Of a stretch of DNA of 64,000 nt, positions 23,489 through 31,704 are shown piece by piece; position 1 is the first letter of the stretch, and every line of letters starts with the position of its first letter. The stretch spans positions 203,039 through 267,038 of the forward strand of contig CALMSR010000039.1 of the NCBI GenBank assembly GCA_937872465.1, read 5' to 3'. The translations under genes were made by a program, and so were the position numbers. The notes under the pieces are model-generated. The model did not search any database and was not told where the DNA came from. It saw nothing but the letters and a program-made list of their open reading frames with translations. The stretch is from an uncultured Paracoccaceae bacterium (GTDB taxonomy: Bacteria > Pseudomonadota > Alphaproteobacteria > Rhodobacterales > Rhodobacteraceae).

Positions 23489-25762
23489 TCATGCTGCGTC
23501 GCCATCGAGGGCGACGAGCACGACCGTGTGCTTCGTGGCCGAGGGCCGGAGCCGGGTCGTCAGCAGCCCGGCCTCGGCCAGCGTCACGAGCTGCTCGTCG
23601 CGGGTCCGGCGGTCGAGGAACTGGGTCTTACGGGTCAGCTCGGTCTTCGTCAGGCCGCCCGGGCCGGCCCTGCGGATGATGTCGAGCACCCTCTTGTGGT
23701 TGCGCTCGATCTCGTTGTCGGCGACATGGCGCTCGACGGCGCGCATCGTGTTCCTGGCAAAGCTCCGCACGAAGCCGATCGCCCATTCCGCATCGCCGAG
23801 AGTGATTGCCGGCGCGACGGGATCGCGGCTCACCGCGGCAACGAGCGCGAGCTTCTGCGCGTTCTCGCTGACCCGGGCCAGCACCGCGGTATGCCCGGTG
23901 CCCCGGGCCTGGCGCAGCTCGCGCGTGATCTCCGAACCGAGATCGCTGAAGGCATCGCTGGCCTCCTGCGTCATCGGCACGGTCATCGGTTCGACCGCGG
24001 TGGTGGTGCCGGCGCCGAGCCCGGCGAGATTGCCGGAGGGCACATGGCCACCACCGGCAGCGACGAGGCGGAGCCGCTCGACGAGCCCGGCCGGCGCAGT
24101 GCGGATGCCGCGCCCTAACGCCTCCTCAGGATAGTCGTCCTCGGTCGGCAGGATGATGAACCGGGCGAGCGAGCCGTCAACCACGTTCGCCGACTGCAGC
24201 GCGTTCCAGAAGTGGAGCGGCGTGGTCGTGCCGTAGACGCAGAGGCAGGGCTGGACGATGTCGCGCCGGTCGTTGCGGCCGTCGTGGTTGGCGTACTCGG
24301 CGCCGAGGAACACGCTGCCGGCGGCGGTGTAGAGCTCGGTCATGTTGTCGAGGATCTCGGTGATGTGCCGCGGGCTGCGCTTCCGGTCGGCGGCGGCCGA
24401 GAGGAACATGCCGAACTCGTCGATCTGCAGCAGCAGCGCCGGCTGGCGATGCAGCGCGGTCAGGAGCCCGGCGCCCGAGGCGATCTTGTTGCCGCCGAGG
24501 TGCTGGGCGAGCCCCGCCTCGAAGAACAGCTCGTTGACGATTTCGCGGGCGTGGTTCTTGCCCGAGCCGCTGTCGGCGACCCCGACGACGTAGAGGTTGC
24601 TGCGCAGGTTGGTCTCGGTGCGGTACTTTCGGCCCATGAGCGCGCCGAGCGCGCAGAGGCTGGCGCCGAGCGACAGCAGCGGCTGCGGCCGGCGTGCGGT
24701 CGAGACCATGTAGTCGACCATCCCGGCCAGGATGCCCTCGGGCACGCGCAGCTCGAACGGGGGCTGCGCGGGCGGTGTGGATGGAGCGGACGCCTGCACG
24801 CTGGCGAGCAGCGCGGCCGCAGGATGCACGGCGTCGACCGGCGCGGCGCCGTCCAGCACCAGCGCCGAATCGGGCTTCCAGCCGCGCTCCATGGCAACGT
24901 GGTAGATCGTGCCGGCGCCGATCCGCTCGGCCTTCAGCCCGTCCCAGGTCTTCGCGGTGAACGCCGCATCGTCCTTGCCCGACTGCGCCGACCACGAGGC
25001 GAAGAGATCACGACCTGCGCCGCCCAGCGCCCCCTTCAGCGCCAGCCCGATGCGCACCCAGCTGTCGTAGTCGAGATCGGCGTTCGGGATCCACGCGAGC
25101 GCCTCGCGGATCGCGATGAGCGTTCCCGCCTGGGAGTGCGACGGGCCTGCGCCGACCGACGGCGCTGCGCTGAGCCGCGCCGGCTTCAGATGGTCGGGCA
25201 CGAGCGTCAGCGCCTCGTCGACGAACGCGCGCGCCATCGCCTCGTCGACCGTTGGGAGCCCCTCGATGTCGAGGTCGGCGAGGCTCTCCTCGGGCCACTC
25301 GTAGGGCCGGCCAATGTCCGGGTGGATCGCGTGCGCGACGAACTGCTGGCCGAGCCCGAGCACCTCGAGCGGCGCACGGCGGATGCCGGCGAAGGGCTGG
25401 AGCGTCCGATAGACCAACAACCGCTTCGGCGCGCGGCCGATGCGCAGCGCCGGCGTGTCGCCGAGCCGGGCGCGGGCGAGCCGCTCGAGCGCGAGCGCGA
25501 GATCGGCGTCCACGATGTCAATGTCGATGCCGACGACCGGTCCGCACAGGATGCCGACCCCAGCATCCGGCCAGGTCTGCCAGATGCCGAGCTCGTGCTC
25601 GGTCGTCGGGCGCTCGGCGTGGCGGGTCCAGTCGGGATAGTCCGACCACGCGCCGCCCCGGAAGCGCCCGGGCTTCTTCGTGCCCGGCATGATGGGAAGG
25701 ATGGGATAGCCGTTGGTGACGAGCCGCGGGCCGAACCGCTCCATGAAGCTCTGGTCGGTCAT
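23489..25762 (-). CDS. Primase-polymerase / helicase replication protein
   Basis: A 757-residue protein with three parts. Residues about 1-190 are a PrimPol-type primase-polymerase domain (LVTNGYPILPIMPGTKKPG and the metal-site VVGIDIDIVDADL near 75). Residues about 215-290 match the PriCT_2 helical domain (LAWIPNADLDYDSWVRIGLALKGA). Residues about 370-620 are a DUF3987-like P-loop ATPase/helicase (Walker A GVADSGSGKNHA; LLQIDEFGMFL as Walker B). The C-terminus has a winged-helix segment (RRAGPGGLTKTELTRKTQFL). It would prime and unwind phage DNA. Start 25762 overlaps the DUF6511-like stop by one base. Confidence 0.9.
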   Translation of the reverse strand: MTDQSFMERFGPRLVTNGYPILPIMPGTKKPGRFRGGAWSDYPDWTRHAERPTTEHELGIWQTWPDAGVGILCGPVVGIDIDIVDADLALALERLARARLGDTPALRIGRAPKRLLVYRTLQPFAGIRRAPLEVLGLGQQFVAHAIHPDIGRPYEWPEESLADLDIEGLPTVDEAMARAFVDEALTLVPDHLKPARLSAAPSVGAGPSHSQAGTLIAIREALAWIPNADLDYDSWVRIGLALKGALGGAGRDLFASWSAQSGKDDAAFTAKTWDGLKAERIGAGTIYHVAMERGWKPDSALVLDGAAPVDAVHPAAALLASVQASAPSTPPAQPPFELRVPEGILAGMVDYMVSTARRPQPLLSLGASLCALGALMGRKYRTETNLRSNLYVVGVADSGSGKNHAREIVNELFFEAGLAQHLGGNKIASGAGLLTALHRQPALLLQIDEFGMFLSAAADRKRSPRHITEILDNMTELYTAAGSVFLGAEYANHDGRNDRRDIVQPCLCVYGTTTPLHFWNALQSANVVDGSLARFIILPTEDDYPEEALGRGIRTAPAGLVERLRLVAAGGGHVPSGNLAGLGAGTTTAVEPMTVPMTQEASDAFSDLGSEITRELRQARGTGHTAVLARVSENAQKLALVAAVSRDPVAPAITLGDAEWAIGFVRSFARNTMRAVERHVADNEIERNHKRVLDIIRRAGPGGLTKTELTRKTQFLDRRTRDEQLVTLAEAGLLTTRLRPSATKHTVVLVALDGDAA

Positions 25763-26130
25763 CAGTAGGGGATCCTTTCCGCCATGCCGTCGAGCCGGGT
25801 GCGGTCCTGGGCCGCTAGCTCGCGCAGGGTGTCGCAGTAGCCGGTGACGACGATCAGCTGCCGCCACTCGGCGGGGCTCAGCGTCGCGAGGTCGGACCTG
25901 GCTAGGGACTCCAGGTACTCGCCGGCCGCGTCGCCGCCGGCCGCCATGGCGGCCTGCTCGTTGGGGGTGGGGTCGATCATGCCGCGTCTCCGATGGCAGA
26001 TGTCCTGGCAGGCCCGGCTGCAGAGCCGGCGGCGGGTGTGGTCGCGACGGCAGTCGCTGGCCCGGTAGCGGGCGTCGAACCAGCCGAAGCCGCGGGCTTC
26101 GCGGTGGCATACGGCGCAGAGGCCGAGCAT
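25762..26130 (-). CDS. DUF6511-like zinc-finger phage protein, overlapping helicase gene
   Basis: A 122-residue protein. The N-terminal part holds a probable zinc site (CAVCHREARGFGWFD, then LCSRACQDIC), and the second half starts MIDPTPNEQAAMAAGG and continues as a helical domain; together these match DUF6511 proteins as remembered from Rhodobacterales prophages. The first 51 codons overlap the last 154 bases of the helicase frame. A shorter version from ATG 25980 (72 residues) would have a four-base ATGA overlap with the helicase stop but lose the zinc site. Both starts may be used. Confidence 0.7.
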   Translation of the reverse strand: MLGLCAVCHREARGFGWFDARYRASDCRRDHTRRRLCSRACQDICHRRRGMIDPTPNEQAAMAAGGDAAGEYLESLARSDLATLSPAEWRQLIVVTGYCDTLRELAAQDRTRLDGMAERIPY

Positions 26131-27701
26131 GGGGCGAACCTCACGCTGACGATCTCGGTGAAGCGGCCCTGCGGCCGCACGGCGATCTCGCGGGGGGCGG
26201 CGATCTGGCGCGACCAGGCCAGCGCCTCGGTGACGGTGCGCGGCACCGGCATTCCGGGTGCGCGCTGGCGCCACCAGGCGACCGCCTTCTGCCGGGCGTA
26301 GCCGGTGTGCTCGAAGCAGACCCACTCGCGGTGGCGCACCAGCCCGCACCGGTAGTCGACCTGCAAGGTCGGCCGGCTGCCGGCCTTCTCATGCGCGCGG
26401 TAGCCGACGCTGTCGACCTGCACCCACTGCGGCTTGCCGGTGGTCAGGATCGCGAGCGTCGAGGCCTCCCGCTCGACCTGGACCTTCGGTGGCGGGAAGG
26501 CGTGCCCGCAGTCCGGGCAGACCCGCACCGCCGTCGCGAGAATGCTCTGGCATTCCGGGCAGACCTTGCACGGCGCCTCCCCCTCGCCGGCGCCGGGGCG
26601 CTTCGGCTTGACCGCATCGATCGGCCCGTGCCGGGCGACGTTGCCGGCGAAGTCGAGCACCAGGCAGTCGGCCTTGCCGGGCGCGAGACGGGTGCCGCGG
26701 CCGGCCATCTGCACATAGAGCCCGGTCGACTTCGTCGGCCGCAGCATGGCGATGAGATCGACGCCGGGTGCGTTGAAGCCGGTGGTCAGCACGCCCATCG
26801 AGGCGAGCGCCCTGATCTCGCCACGCTTGAAGGCGGCGATCGTGCGATCCCGCTCGGGCTTCGGGGTGTCGCCGAAGATGGTCGCGGCGGAGAAGCCGCG
26901 GGCACGGATCGCCTCGGCGACGTGGGTCGCATGTTCGACGCCGGCGCAGAAGGCGAGCCAGCTCTTCCGGTCGGCGCCGAGCCGCACCACCTCGTCGATC
27001 GCCGCCTCGGTGATCTCGGGCAGATCGACCGCGGCCTGCAGCTGGCTCGGGATAAACTCGCCGCCGCGGCTACCGACGCCGGAGACATCGAGCCTGGTCT
27101 CGGCCGCCTTGCTGACCAGCGGACAGAGGAAGCCGTCGTCGATCAGCTGCCGCACCGAGACCTCGAAGGCGATGTCGGTAAAGAGCGCGCCCTTGCCCTC
27201 GTGCAGCATGCCGCTGTCGAGGCGGTAGGGTGTGGCGGTGAAGCCGATCACCTTCAGCTGCGGGTTGATGCGGGCGAGCGTGTCGAGGAAGCGGCGGTAC
27301 ATGGTGTCGGAGGCGGCCGGGATCAGGTGCGCCTCGTCGATGAGCACCAGATCGCACTGCTGCACGTCGTAGGCGCGGCGATGGATCGACTGGATGCCGG
27401 CGAAGAGGATGCGGGCGCCGAGGTCACGCCGGCCGAGCCCCGCCGAGTAGATGCCTGCCGGCGCGTCGCGCCAGAGGCCGATCAGCTCTGCGTGGTTCTG
27501 CGCGATCAGCTCGCGGACATGCGTCACGATCAGGATGCGCTGGTCCGGCCAGGCCTTCAGCACGCCCTCGACGAAGGCGGCCATCACCAGGCTCTTGCCG
27601 CCAGCGGTCGGAATCACGATCAGCGGATGGCCGGTGTTCTCCGCGAAGTAGCCGTAGATCGCGTCGATGGCGGCCTGCTGGTAGGGACGCAGCGTCAGCA
27701 T
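25977..27701 (-). CDS. Superfamily 2 DEAH-box DNA/RNA helicase
   Basis: A 574-residue SF2 helicase of the phage/Res-type family. Motifs: Walker A VIPTAGGKS (about residue 30-38), DEAH in VLIDEAHL (about 120), GFTATPYRL (motif III region), a helicase C domain with SMGVLTTGFNAPGVD and the arginine-finger motif VI QMAGRGTRL near 335. A cysteine cluster (CKVCPECQS and CPDCGHAF, about 385-415) forms a zinc ribbon. The last 50 residues are an Ala/Pro/Thr-rich tail read out of frame over the DUF6511 zinc finger and are probably dispensable. It overlaps the nuclease gene by seven bases. Confidence 0.9.
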   Translation of the reverse strand: MLTLRPYQQAAIDAIYGYFAENTGHPLIVIPTAGGKSLVMAAFVEGVLKAWPDQRILIVTHVRELIAQNHAELIGLWRDAPAGIYSAGLGRRDLGARILFAGIQSIHRRAYDVQQCDLVLIDEAHLIPAASDTMYRRFLDTLARINPQLKVIGFTATPYRLDSGMLHEGKGALFTDIAFEVSVRQLIDDGFLCPLVSKAAETRLDVSGVGSRGGEFIPSQLQAAVDLPEITEAAIDEVVRLGADRKSWLAFCAGVEHATHVAEAIRARGFSAATIFGDTPKPERDRTIAAFKRGEIRALASMGVLTTGFNAPGVDLIAMLRPTKSTGLYVQMAGRGTRLAPGKADCLVLDFAGNVARHGPIDAVKPKRPGAGEGEAPCKVCPECQSILATAVRVCPDCGHAFPPPKVQVEREASTLAILTTGKPQWVQVDSVGYRAHEKAGSRPTLQVDYRCGLVRHREWVCFEHTGYARQKAVAWWRQRAPGMPVPRTVTEALAWSRQIAAPREIAVRPQGRFTEIVSVRFAPCSASAPYATAKPAASAGSTPATGPATAVATTPAAGSAAGPARTSAIGDAA

Positions 27702-28636
27702 GCCACCGCCTCCGCCCGCGCGTCATTGATCCACGTGCGGCCGTCGCGCATGCGGTAGACGACATGATCATCGCCGGCATCGACCACTTCGCCGGGCACC
27801 AGGTCGGGGATGAAGAGGTGCTGCGCGCAGGCCTGCCGCTGGGTCTCGACGTCGAGCCCCTGGTCCCAGCGGGCGCAGCGCCAGCCACCCTCGACCGGGG
27901 TCGAATGCAGGCACGAGCGGCAGCTGACCGCCGCCGCCGCTTCGCCATGACAGAGGTCGTGGTGGTCGCAGAACCGGCACTCGAACCAGGTGGGGTCTTC
28001 GGAGATTCGCACCGGCGGCCGGGTGGCATGGATCACGCGGTCTGCCTTGGCCAGCAGTCGCTCGGCCGCGTCGGTGTCTGCGCGGACCCGCTCGACGTAG
28101 ACGTCGTCGGTGTCCTTGCAGACCGCGAGGTACATGGCCCGGGTCAGCCCGGTCAGGTGCATGTAGACCTGCATCTGCGCCCAGTGCTGGGGCTTGGCGT
28201 CCGCCACGCCCTTCGCGACCAGCTCGCGGAAGCTCTTCGCCGAGTGGGTCTTGAACTCGAGCACGTGCCAGGTCTTCGGCGCCTCGATGAGGCCGAGGGC
28301 GACGGCGTCGAGCGAGCCGCCGAAGTGGCCGCCGTGCGCCTCGACCCGCCACTGCCGGCCGGTCTCGGGATCGAGTTCCAGCACGGTCGCGCCGATGCGG
28401 CGGAGGTTGCGCACCAGCCGCGCCTCCTCGAGCTGGCCGGTCTCGAAGAGCCTGAGGATGCGGCCCGGGAATCGCGCCGGCGTCGTCCAGCGGAAGTCGT
28501 ACCAGAGCGCGCGCTCGCAGGATTTGCCGATCTGCGAGGCACCGAGGTGGGGACGGCGGCCGTCCTCGCGGTCCGCCTCGTAGGCTTCGAGAATCGCGTC
28601 GCGGGTCGGCGCCGGGGTCTCGGGAAGCGCGGCCAT
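27695..28636 (-). CDS. PD-(D/E)XK nuclease, Cas4/RecB-like
   Basis: A 313-residue nuclease. The N-terminal half has GASQIGKSCERALWYDFRW, a PD-(D/E)XK core with GGSLDAVALG (Asp) and HVLEFKTHS (ExK), and QMQVYMHLTG as motif IV. Cys at GKSCERA plus the later CRFCDHHDLC cluster are placed as in Cas4-type 4Fe-4S exonucleases. A C-terminal part (CRSCLHSTPVEGGWRC ... QACAQHLF) looks like an extra zinc element. It probably acts with the neighbouring AAA ATPase in phage recombination. ATG 28636 is chosen; GTG 28639 is an alternative. Confidence 0.85.
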   Translation of the reverse strand: MAALPETPAPTRDAILEAYEADREDGRRPHLGASQIGKSCERALWYDFRWTTPARFPGRILRLFETGQLEEARLVRNLRRIGATVLELDPETGRQWRVEAHGGHFGGSLDAVALGLIEAPKTWHVLEFKTHSAKSFRELVAKGVADAKPQHWAQMQVYMHLTGLTRAMYLAVCKDTDDVYVERVRADTDAAERLLAKADRVIHATRPPVRISEDPTWFECRFCDHHDLCHGEAAAAVSCRSCLHSTPVEGGWRCARWDQGLDVETQRQACAQHLFIPDLVPGEVVDAGDDHVVYRMRDGRTWINDARAEAVAC

Positions 28637-29010
28637 CACGGCCGCTCCCCTTCGCGTGCGGCGTCGAGCACCCGCGCCCAGCCGGCATCGTCGTAGTCCT
28701 CCCGCACCAGCGCAATGATGCGGTCCTTGATCCCGTCCCTCGACCCGGGCAGCGTGGCGACGTGCTCGCGGAGCTCGGCACGCTCGCGCTCGAGGTGCCG
28801 CAGCGCGGTCTTCGCCCGGTGGAACCAGTCGGGGTCGATCGGGGTGCGGCTCGCCTGGCGCTTCAGGTCGGCGGCGGCGATCTGGGTGCGGATCGCGGCG
28901 ATGGCGTCGTCGATCTCGATCAGCCGGGCGCGCGCCTCGGCGCGGGTGGCGGGCAGCTGCGCGGGAGCGGGGCACGCGAGGGATGGGTCGACGTCGTTCA
29001 GGTCGATCAT
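28636..29010 (-). CDS. Hypothetical coiled-coil phage protein
   Basis: A 124-residue protein: acidic N-terminus (MIDLNDVDPSLACPAPAQLP), then two long helices with heptad-like spacing (ARLIEIDDAIAAIRTQIAAADLKRQ and HLERERAELREHV), then a short C-terminal helix. It is encoded between the nuclease and DUF669 genes in a coupled operon, overlapping the nuclease start by one base. Possibly an adaptor in the recombination module; no family recognised. Confidence 0.65.
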   Translation of the reverse strand: MIDLNDVDPSLACPAPAQLPATRAEARARLIEIDDAIAAIRTQIAAADLKRQASRTPIDPDWFHRAKTALRHLERERAELREHVATLPGSRDGIKDRIIALVREDYDDAGWARVLDAAREGERP

Positions 29011-29081
29011 GATTCTGCTCGATCAGGTTCGTGGTTGGGGGAGAGGCCGCCCGGGCACCTGGCCCGGGCGTTCCGGATGGA

Positions 29082-29603
29082 TCAGCGCTTCCAGGGAGCG
29101 TTGGCGAACCCGCCGGCCGGCGCCGCAGGGCGCGCGGGCTGCGCCGCCGGGGCCGCAGCGGCAGGCGCGGCAGGTCGCGGCTTCGCCGCGGTGGCGGTGG
29201 CCTCACGTTCGAGCGGCAGGTAGTGCACCTTGTTGCTCTCGCCGTAGCCGTTCTTCGGCGGCTTGACGGTCACGTCGGCGATCATCGGGATCAGGTGCAG
29301 CTCGGCGCTGTCCTGGACCTGCAGCCGCCCGGTGGCGTGGCAGATCGCCGAGAGCGTGCGCTGGGCGATCTCCACGGTCTGGACGCTGGCGTTGACCAGG
29401 TTCAGCCGATCGAAGAGCTTTCGCCCGGCGAGCGGACCTTCGAGCACGTCGAGCTCGAGCCAGAGGTACTGCCCCCCGCCGTCCTTGGTCGGGCGCATCT
29501 CGCTCGACACGATCTGGACGACATACTTGCCGATGGGGAAGAGCTCGAACCCGGCGGCGGGGTCGACGGTGGTGGCATCGAAGGTGGCGCCAAGATGGGC
29601 CAT
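29082..29603 (-). CDS. DUF669 protein (probable single-strand DNA-binding)
   Basis: A 173-residue DUF669 protein: MAHLGATFDATTVDP, then PIGKYVVQIVSSEMRPTKDGGGQYLWLELDVLEGPLAGR and LDRLNLVN-like strands of an OB-like barrel, followed by an Ala/Pro-rich tail ending GGFANAPWKR. This tail and aromatic tip recall single-strand DNA-binding proteins, and DUF669 genes lie next to an AAA ATPase and a nuclease in many phages. Likely protects single-strand DNA during phage replication. Confidence 0.85.
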   Translation of the reverse strand: MAHLGATFDATTVDPAAGFELFPIGKYVVQIVSSEMRPTKDGGGQYLWLELDVLEGPLAGRKLFDRLNLVNASVQTVEIAQRTLSAICHATGRLQVQDSAELHLIPMIADVTVKPPKNGYGESNKVHYLPLEREATATAAKPRPAAPAAAAPAAQPARPAAPAGGFANAPWKR

Positions 29604-29639
29604 GGGGACGTCTCCTGAGATTGGGGGATCGGGTTGGGA

Positions 29640-30383
29640 TCAGCGCTGCGGCATGGCCGCGGCGAAGGCCGGCCAGTCGAGCGGCAGCACGTCGGGCAGG
29701 CCGTAACGGTTCTTGGCGAGGAAGGCCGGGCGCTCCTCGGTGTAGAGGACGCGCTCGCCGCTCCCGAGGGCGCGGGTCACCTTCTTGTTGAACCCGACGT
29801 CCGACTTCACGGTGCTGACGCGGTAGTTGGCGAAGAGCACCACGTCCGAGTGCTCCTGCAGCAGCGCCGCGGCGCGGGCGTGCAGCTTGATGACGTAGCG
29901 GTCGTAGGGCTCGTGCACCGGGCTGTCGAAGCGCTTGATGTCGGTGTGGGCGATCTGGATCACCGTCATGCCGCGCTCGTTGCGGAGCGCGTTCAGGCCG
30001 TCCAGGTACTCCCGCCAGAGGTCGAGCGCGGCGACGTAGCCCTTGCCGTAGCCCGGCTCCTCGATGGAGGCCCACTTGTTGTCATCGCAGACCCGCTTCC
30101 AGATCAGCGGCTCGAGCCAGTCGACGCTGTCGATCACCACCGTGCCGAACTCGTGCGACTCGTTGTAGAGCGCGTAGAGCGGCTCCATGACCTCGTCGAA
30201 ACTGCGCGCGAGCGGGAAGTGCGGCACGGCGAGCGTGCCGAGCCCTTCCTCGGTGGCGACGATCACGGGGCGGTCGGACTTCGCCGCGAAGGTGGTCTTG
30301 CCGACGCCGGCGACGCCGTGGATCAGGATGCGCGGCGGGGTGAGCGTGGTGGTCTGCCTCAGCGATGCGAGCGAGATCGCCAT
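29640..30383 (-). CDS. Phage AAA ATPase (Sak4/AAA_24-like recombinase)
   Basis: A 247-residue P-loop protein: Walker A in ILIHGVAGVGKTTFA (about residue 19-33), Walker B in GTVVIDSVDWLEPLIW (about 81-96). The layout matches the AAA_24 / Sak4 group, short RecA-like single-strand annealing partners in phages, usually next to DUF669 and a Cas4-like nuclease as here. Start ATG 30383 overlaps the stop of the next gene by one base. Confidence 0.88.
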   Translation of the reverse strand: MAISLASLRQTTTLTPPRILIHGVAGVGKTTFAAKSDRPVIVATEEGLGTLAVPHFPLARSFDEVMEPLYALYNESHEFGTVVIDSVDWLEPLIWKRVCDDNKWASIEEPGYGKGYVAALDLWREYLDGLNALRNERGMTVIQIAHTDIKRFDSPVHEPYDRYVIKLHARAAALLQEHSDVVLFANYRVSTVKSDVGFNKKVTRALGSGERVLYTEERPAFLAKNRYGLPDVLPLDWPAFAAAMPQR

Positions 30384-30868
30384 CAGCGCGCCTCCTCGAC
30401 CAGCAGCTCGATCGTGAGCTGGCCGGGCCGAACGGTGCGCGCCGGCTCGAAGCCTTCCCGGATCGCCCGCGGCCAGGCGGCGTAGTTCCGCTCGGCGACG
30501 CGATAGGTGACTTCGACGTACTCGCGCACGTCGTCGCCGGCGGCGCGGATGCGCTCGACCATCTGCCCGAGCTTCTCCTGGTCCCAGGCGATCCGCTTCG
30601 GCAGGTCGGCGACCACGGTGATGTCGCCATCCCTGAGGCGCACCGTACCGCTGTCCTTGCCGACGGCGCGGCGGGCCGCCGCGATCCGGGCGCCGTACTT
30701 CAGCACCAGCGCGCCATCGAGCCGGGCCTTCGCCGCCTTCGCCTGCTTCAGCGCGGCCTCGCTCTCCTGCTGCAGCACGGCGAGCACGTCGCCGGGCAGC
30801 GCGGCGATCTCCTGGGGCGGCAGGTCGGGCAGGTCCTGCAGCTGGGGACAGTTGTTCGGGTAGGGCAT
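30383..30868 (-). CDS. Hypothetical phage recombination-module protein
   Basis: A 161-residue helical protein: MPYPNNCPQLQDLPDLPPQEIAALPGD, a charged helix KQAKAAKARLDGALVLKYGARI, and a C-terminal VEVTYRVAERNYAAWP segment. The middle part (LRDGDITVVADLPKRIAWDQEKLG) recurs beside Sak4-type ATPases in several prophages. No catalytic motif. It forms a coupled pair with the ATPase and probably works with it. Confidence 0.65.
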   Translation of the reverse strand: MPYPNNCPQLQDLPDLPPQEIAALPGDVLAVLQQESEAALKQAKAAKARLDGALVLKYGARIAAARRAVGKDSGTVRLRDGDITVVADLPKRIAWDQEKLGQMVERIRAAGDDVREYVEVTYRVAERNYAAWPRAIREGFEPARTVRPGQLTIELLVEEAR

Positions 30869-30903
30869 GGGGGGTCCTTCGTGAGACTGGAGGTTGGGGG
30901 TGA

Positions 30904-31281
30904 TCAGGCCGCTTGGGCGTCGACGAGCCGCGCGGCGAGCGAGGGCCCGGCCCGCGTGGGCTTCGGCCGGGCGATAGCGAGATAGCTGTAGTCGTCGGGG
31001 CCGTGGCGAAGCTGAACGAGATGGACGAGGCCCTGCTCGGCCGCCCGGTAGGCGCCGTCCGCGAGCGTCCTGAGCGCCGCGCGCTCGGGCTCGGTGAGCG
31101 GCGAGAGCGGCGAGAGCGTGTCGGCCACGACGGAGCCGCGGTAGTACTCGAGCCGGTCGCCCGCATCGGCCTGGGCCACCCAGGCGCAGAACTCGATCTC
31201 GGTGAAGCGCACCTTCGGCGTGCGGGGGCGCTTGGCGGACTTCATCGCGCGGGGCTTGGTGCGGGGGACTGCCGCGATCAT
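30904..31281 (-). CDS. Hypothetical phage protein
   Basis: A 125-residue basic protein with a Lys/Arg-rich N-terminus (PRTKPRAMKSAKRPRTPKVR), then an alpha/beta region with IEFCAWVAQADAGDRLEYYRG and LAIARPKPTRAGPS. The EFCAWV...DRLEYYRG block is known from small phage proteins close to the replication module. Start 31281 overlaps the stop of the HTH gene by one base. Function unknown. Confidence 0.65.
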   Translation of the reverse strand: MIAAVPRTKPRAMKSAKRPRTPKVRFTEIEFCAWVAQADAGDRLEYYRGSVVADTLSPLSPLTEPERAALRTLADGAYRAAEQGLVHLVQLRHGPDDYSYLAIARPKPTRAGPSLAARLVDAQAA

Positions 31282-31508
31282 CACGCTGCCCCCGCCAAGC
31301 TCGACTGCACCCGCGCACCCGGTTCGGCGGTGCTCGCCCGCAGCTGGTTCCGCTCGTAGGCCTCGACGTCCTCGAGCCGATAGACGACCCGGCCGCCGAT
31401 CTTGATGAACTGGGGCCCCTCGCCGACCCACCGCCACCTCTCGAGTGTGCGGGGGCTGATGTTCCAGCGGTCGGCGAGCTCCCGCTGCTTCAGGTGTCGG
31501 ATTGTCAT
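31281..31508 (-). CDS. Small MerR/AlpA-type helix-turn-helix protein
   Basis: A 75-residue protein with a HTH_17/excisionase-type winged helix: LKQRELADRWNISPRTLERWRWVGEGP then FIKIGGRVVYRLEDVEAYERNQ. Such proteins act as excisionases or early regulators. As the first gene of the replication operon, directly behind the terminator of the cargo pair, it may be the switch that activates excision or early transcription. The R-L-E-D-V-E-A-Y end is typical. Confidence 0.82.
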   Translation of the reverse strand: MTIRHLKQRELADRWNISPRTLERWRWVGEGPQFIKIGGRVVYRLEDVEAYERNQLRASTAEPGARVQSSLAGAA

Positions 31509-31619
31509 CTCTGCTCCATCGAAACGTTCGCTGCTTCCTCCCGATCCGCTGTGCGGCGAGGAAGTTTGTGCAGTTTCAATGGATTGCGCCGAGACTTATA
31601 TGGTCAGCGCCGATTTTTC

Positions 31620-31704
31620 TTGTGACATGCGCGCACGAAAAAGCCCCGGAAAACCGGGGCTCGGGCACGCTCGTTGTGACATTCGCCGCTTAAGCTTGTG
31701 ACAT
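31620..31704. repeat. Three direct copies of TTGTGACAT
   Basis: Exact 9-base copies start at 31620, 31674 and 31696; the first and third extend to CTTGTGACATG. They bracket the terminator and reach into the last codons of the QueC-like gene. They could be binding sites for the adjacent HTH protein or traces of local duplication. Confidence 0.6.
31637..31661 (-). terminator. Intrinsic terminator after the QueC-like gene
   Basis: On the minus strand an 8-bp stem (AGCCCCGG / CCGGGGCT) with a TTTT loop is followed by TTTTT. It starts 29 bases after the stop of the QueC-like gene and ends that transcript, separating it from the HTH gene and the replication operon. It is the best Rho-independent terminator in the window. 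Confidence 0.85.

Noticed and set aside
23115..23492. N-terminal extension of the RuvC-like protein by 126 residues
   Set aside because: It would translate the AT-rich patch into a Tyr/Ile run unlike the family, while a GGAGG ribosome site precedes ATG 23114.
31281..31508. CI- or Cro-type phage repressor
   Set aside because: The small HTH protein has the MerR/excisionase type fold pattern, without the peptidase or dimer domain of a CI repressor; the repressor is probably outside the window.
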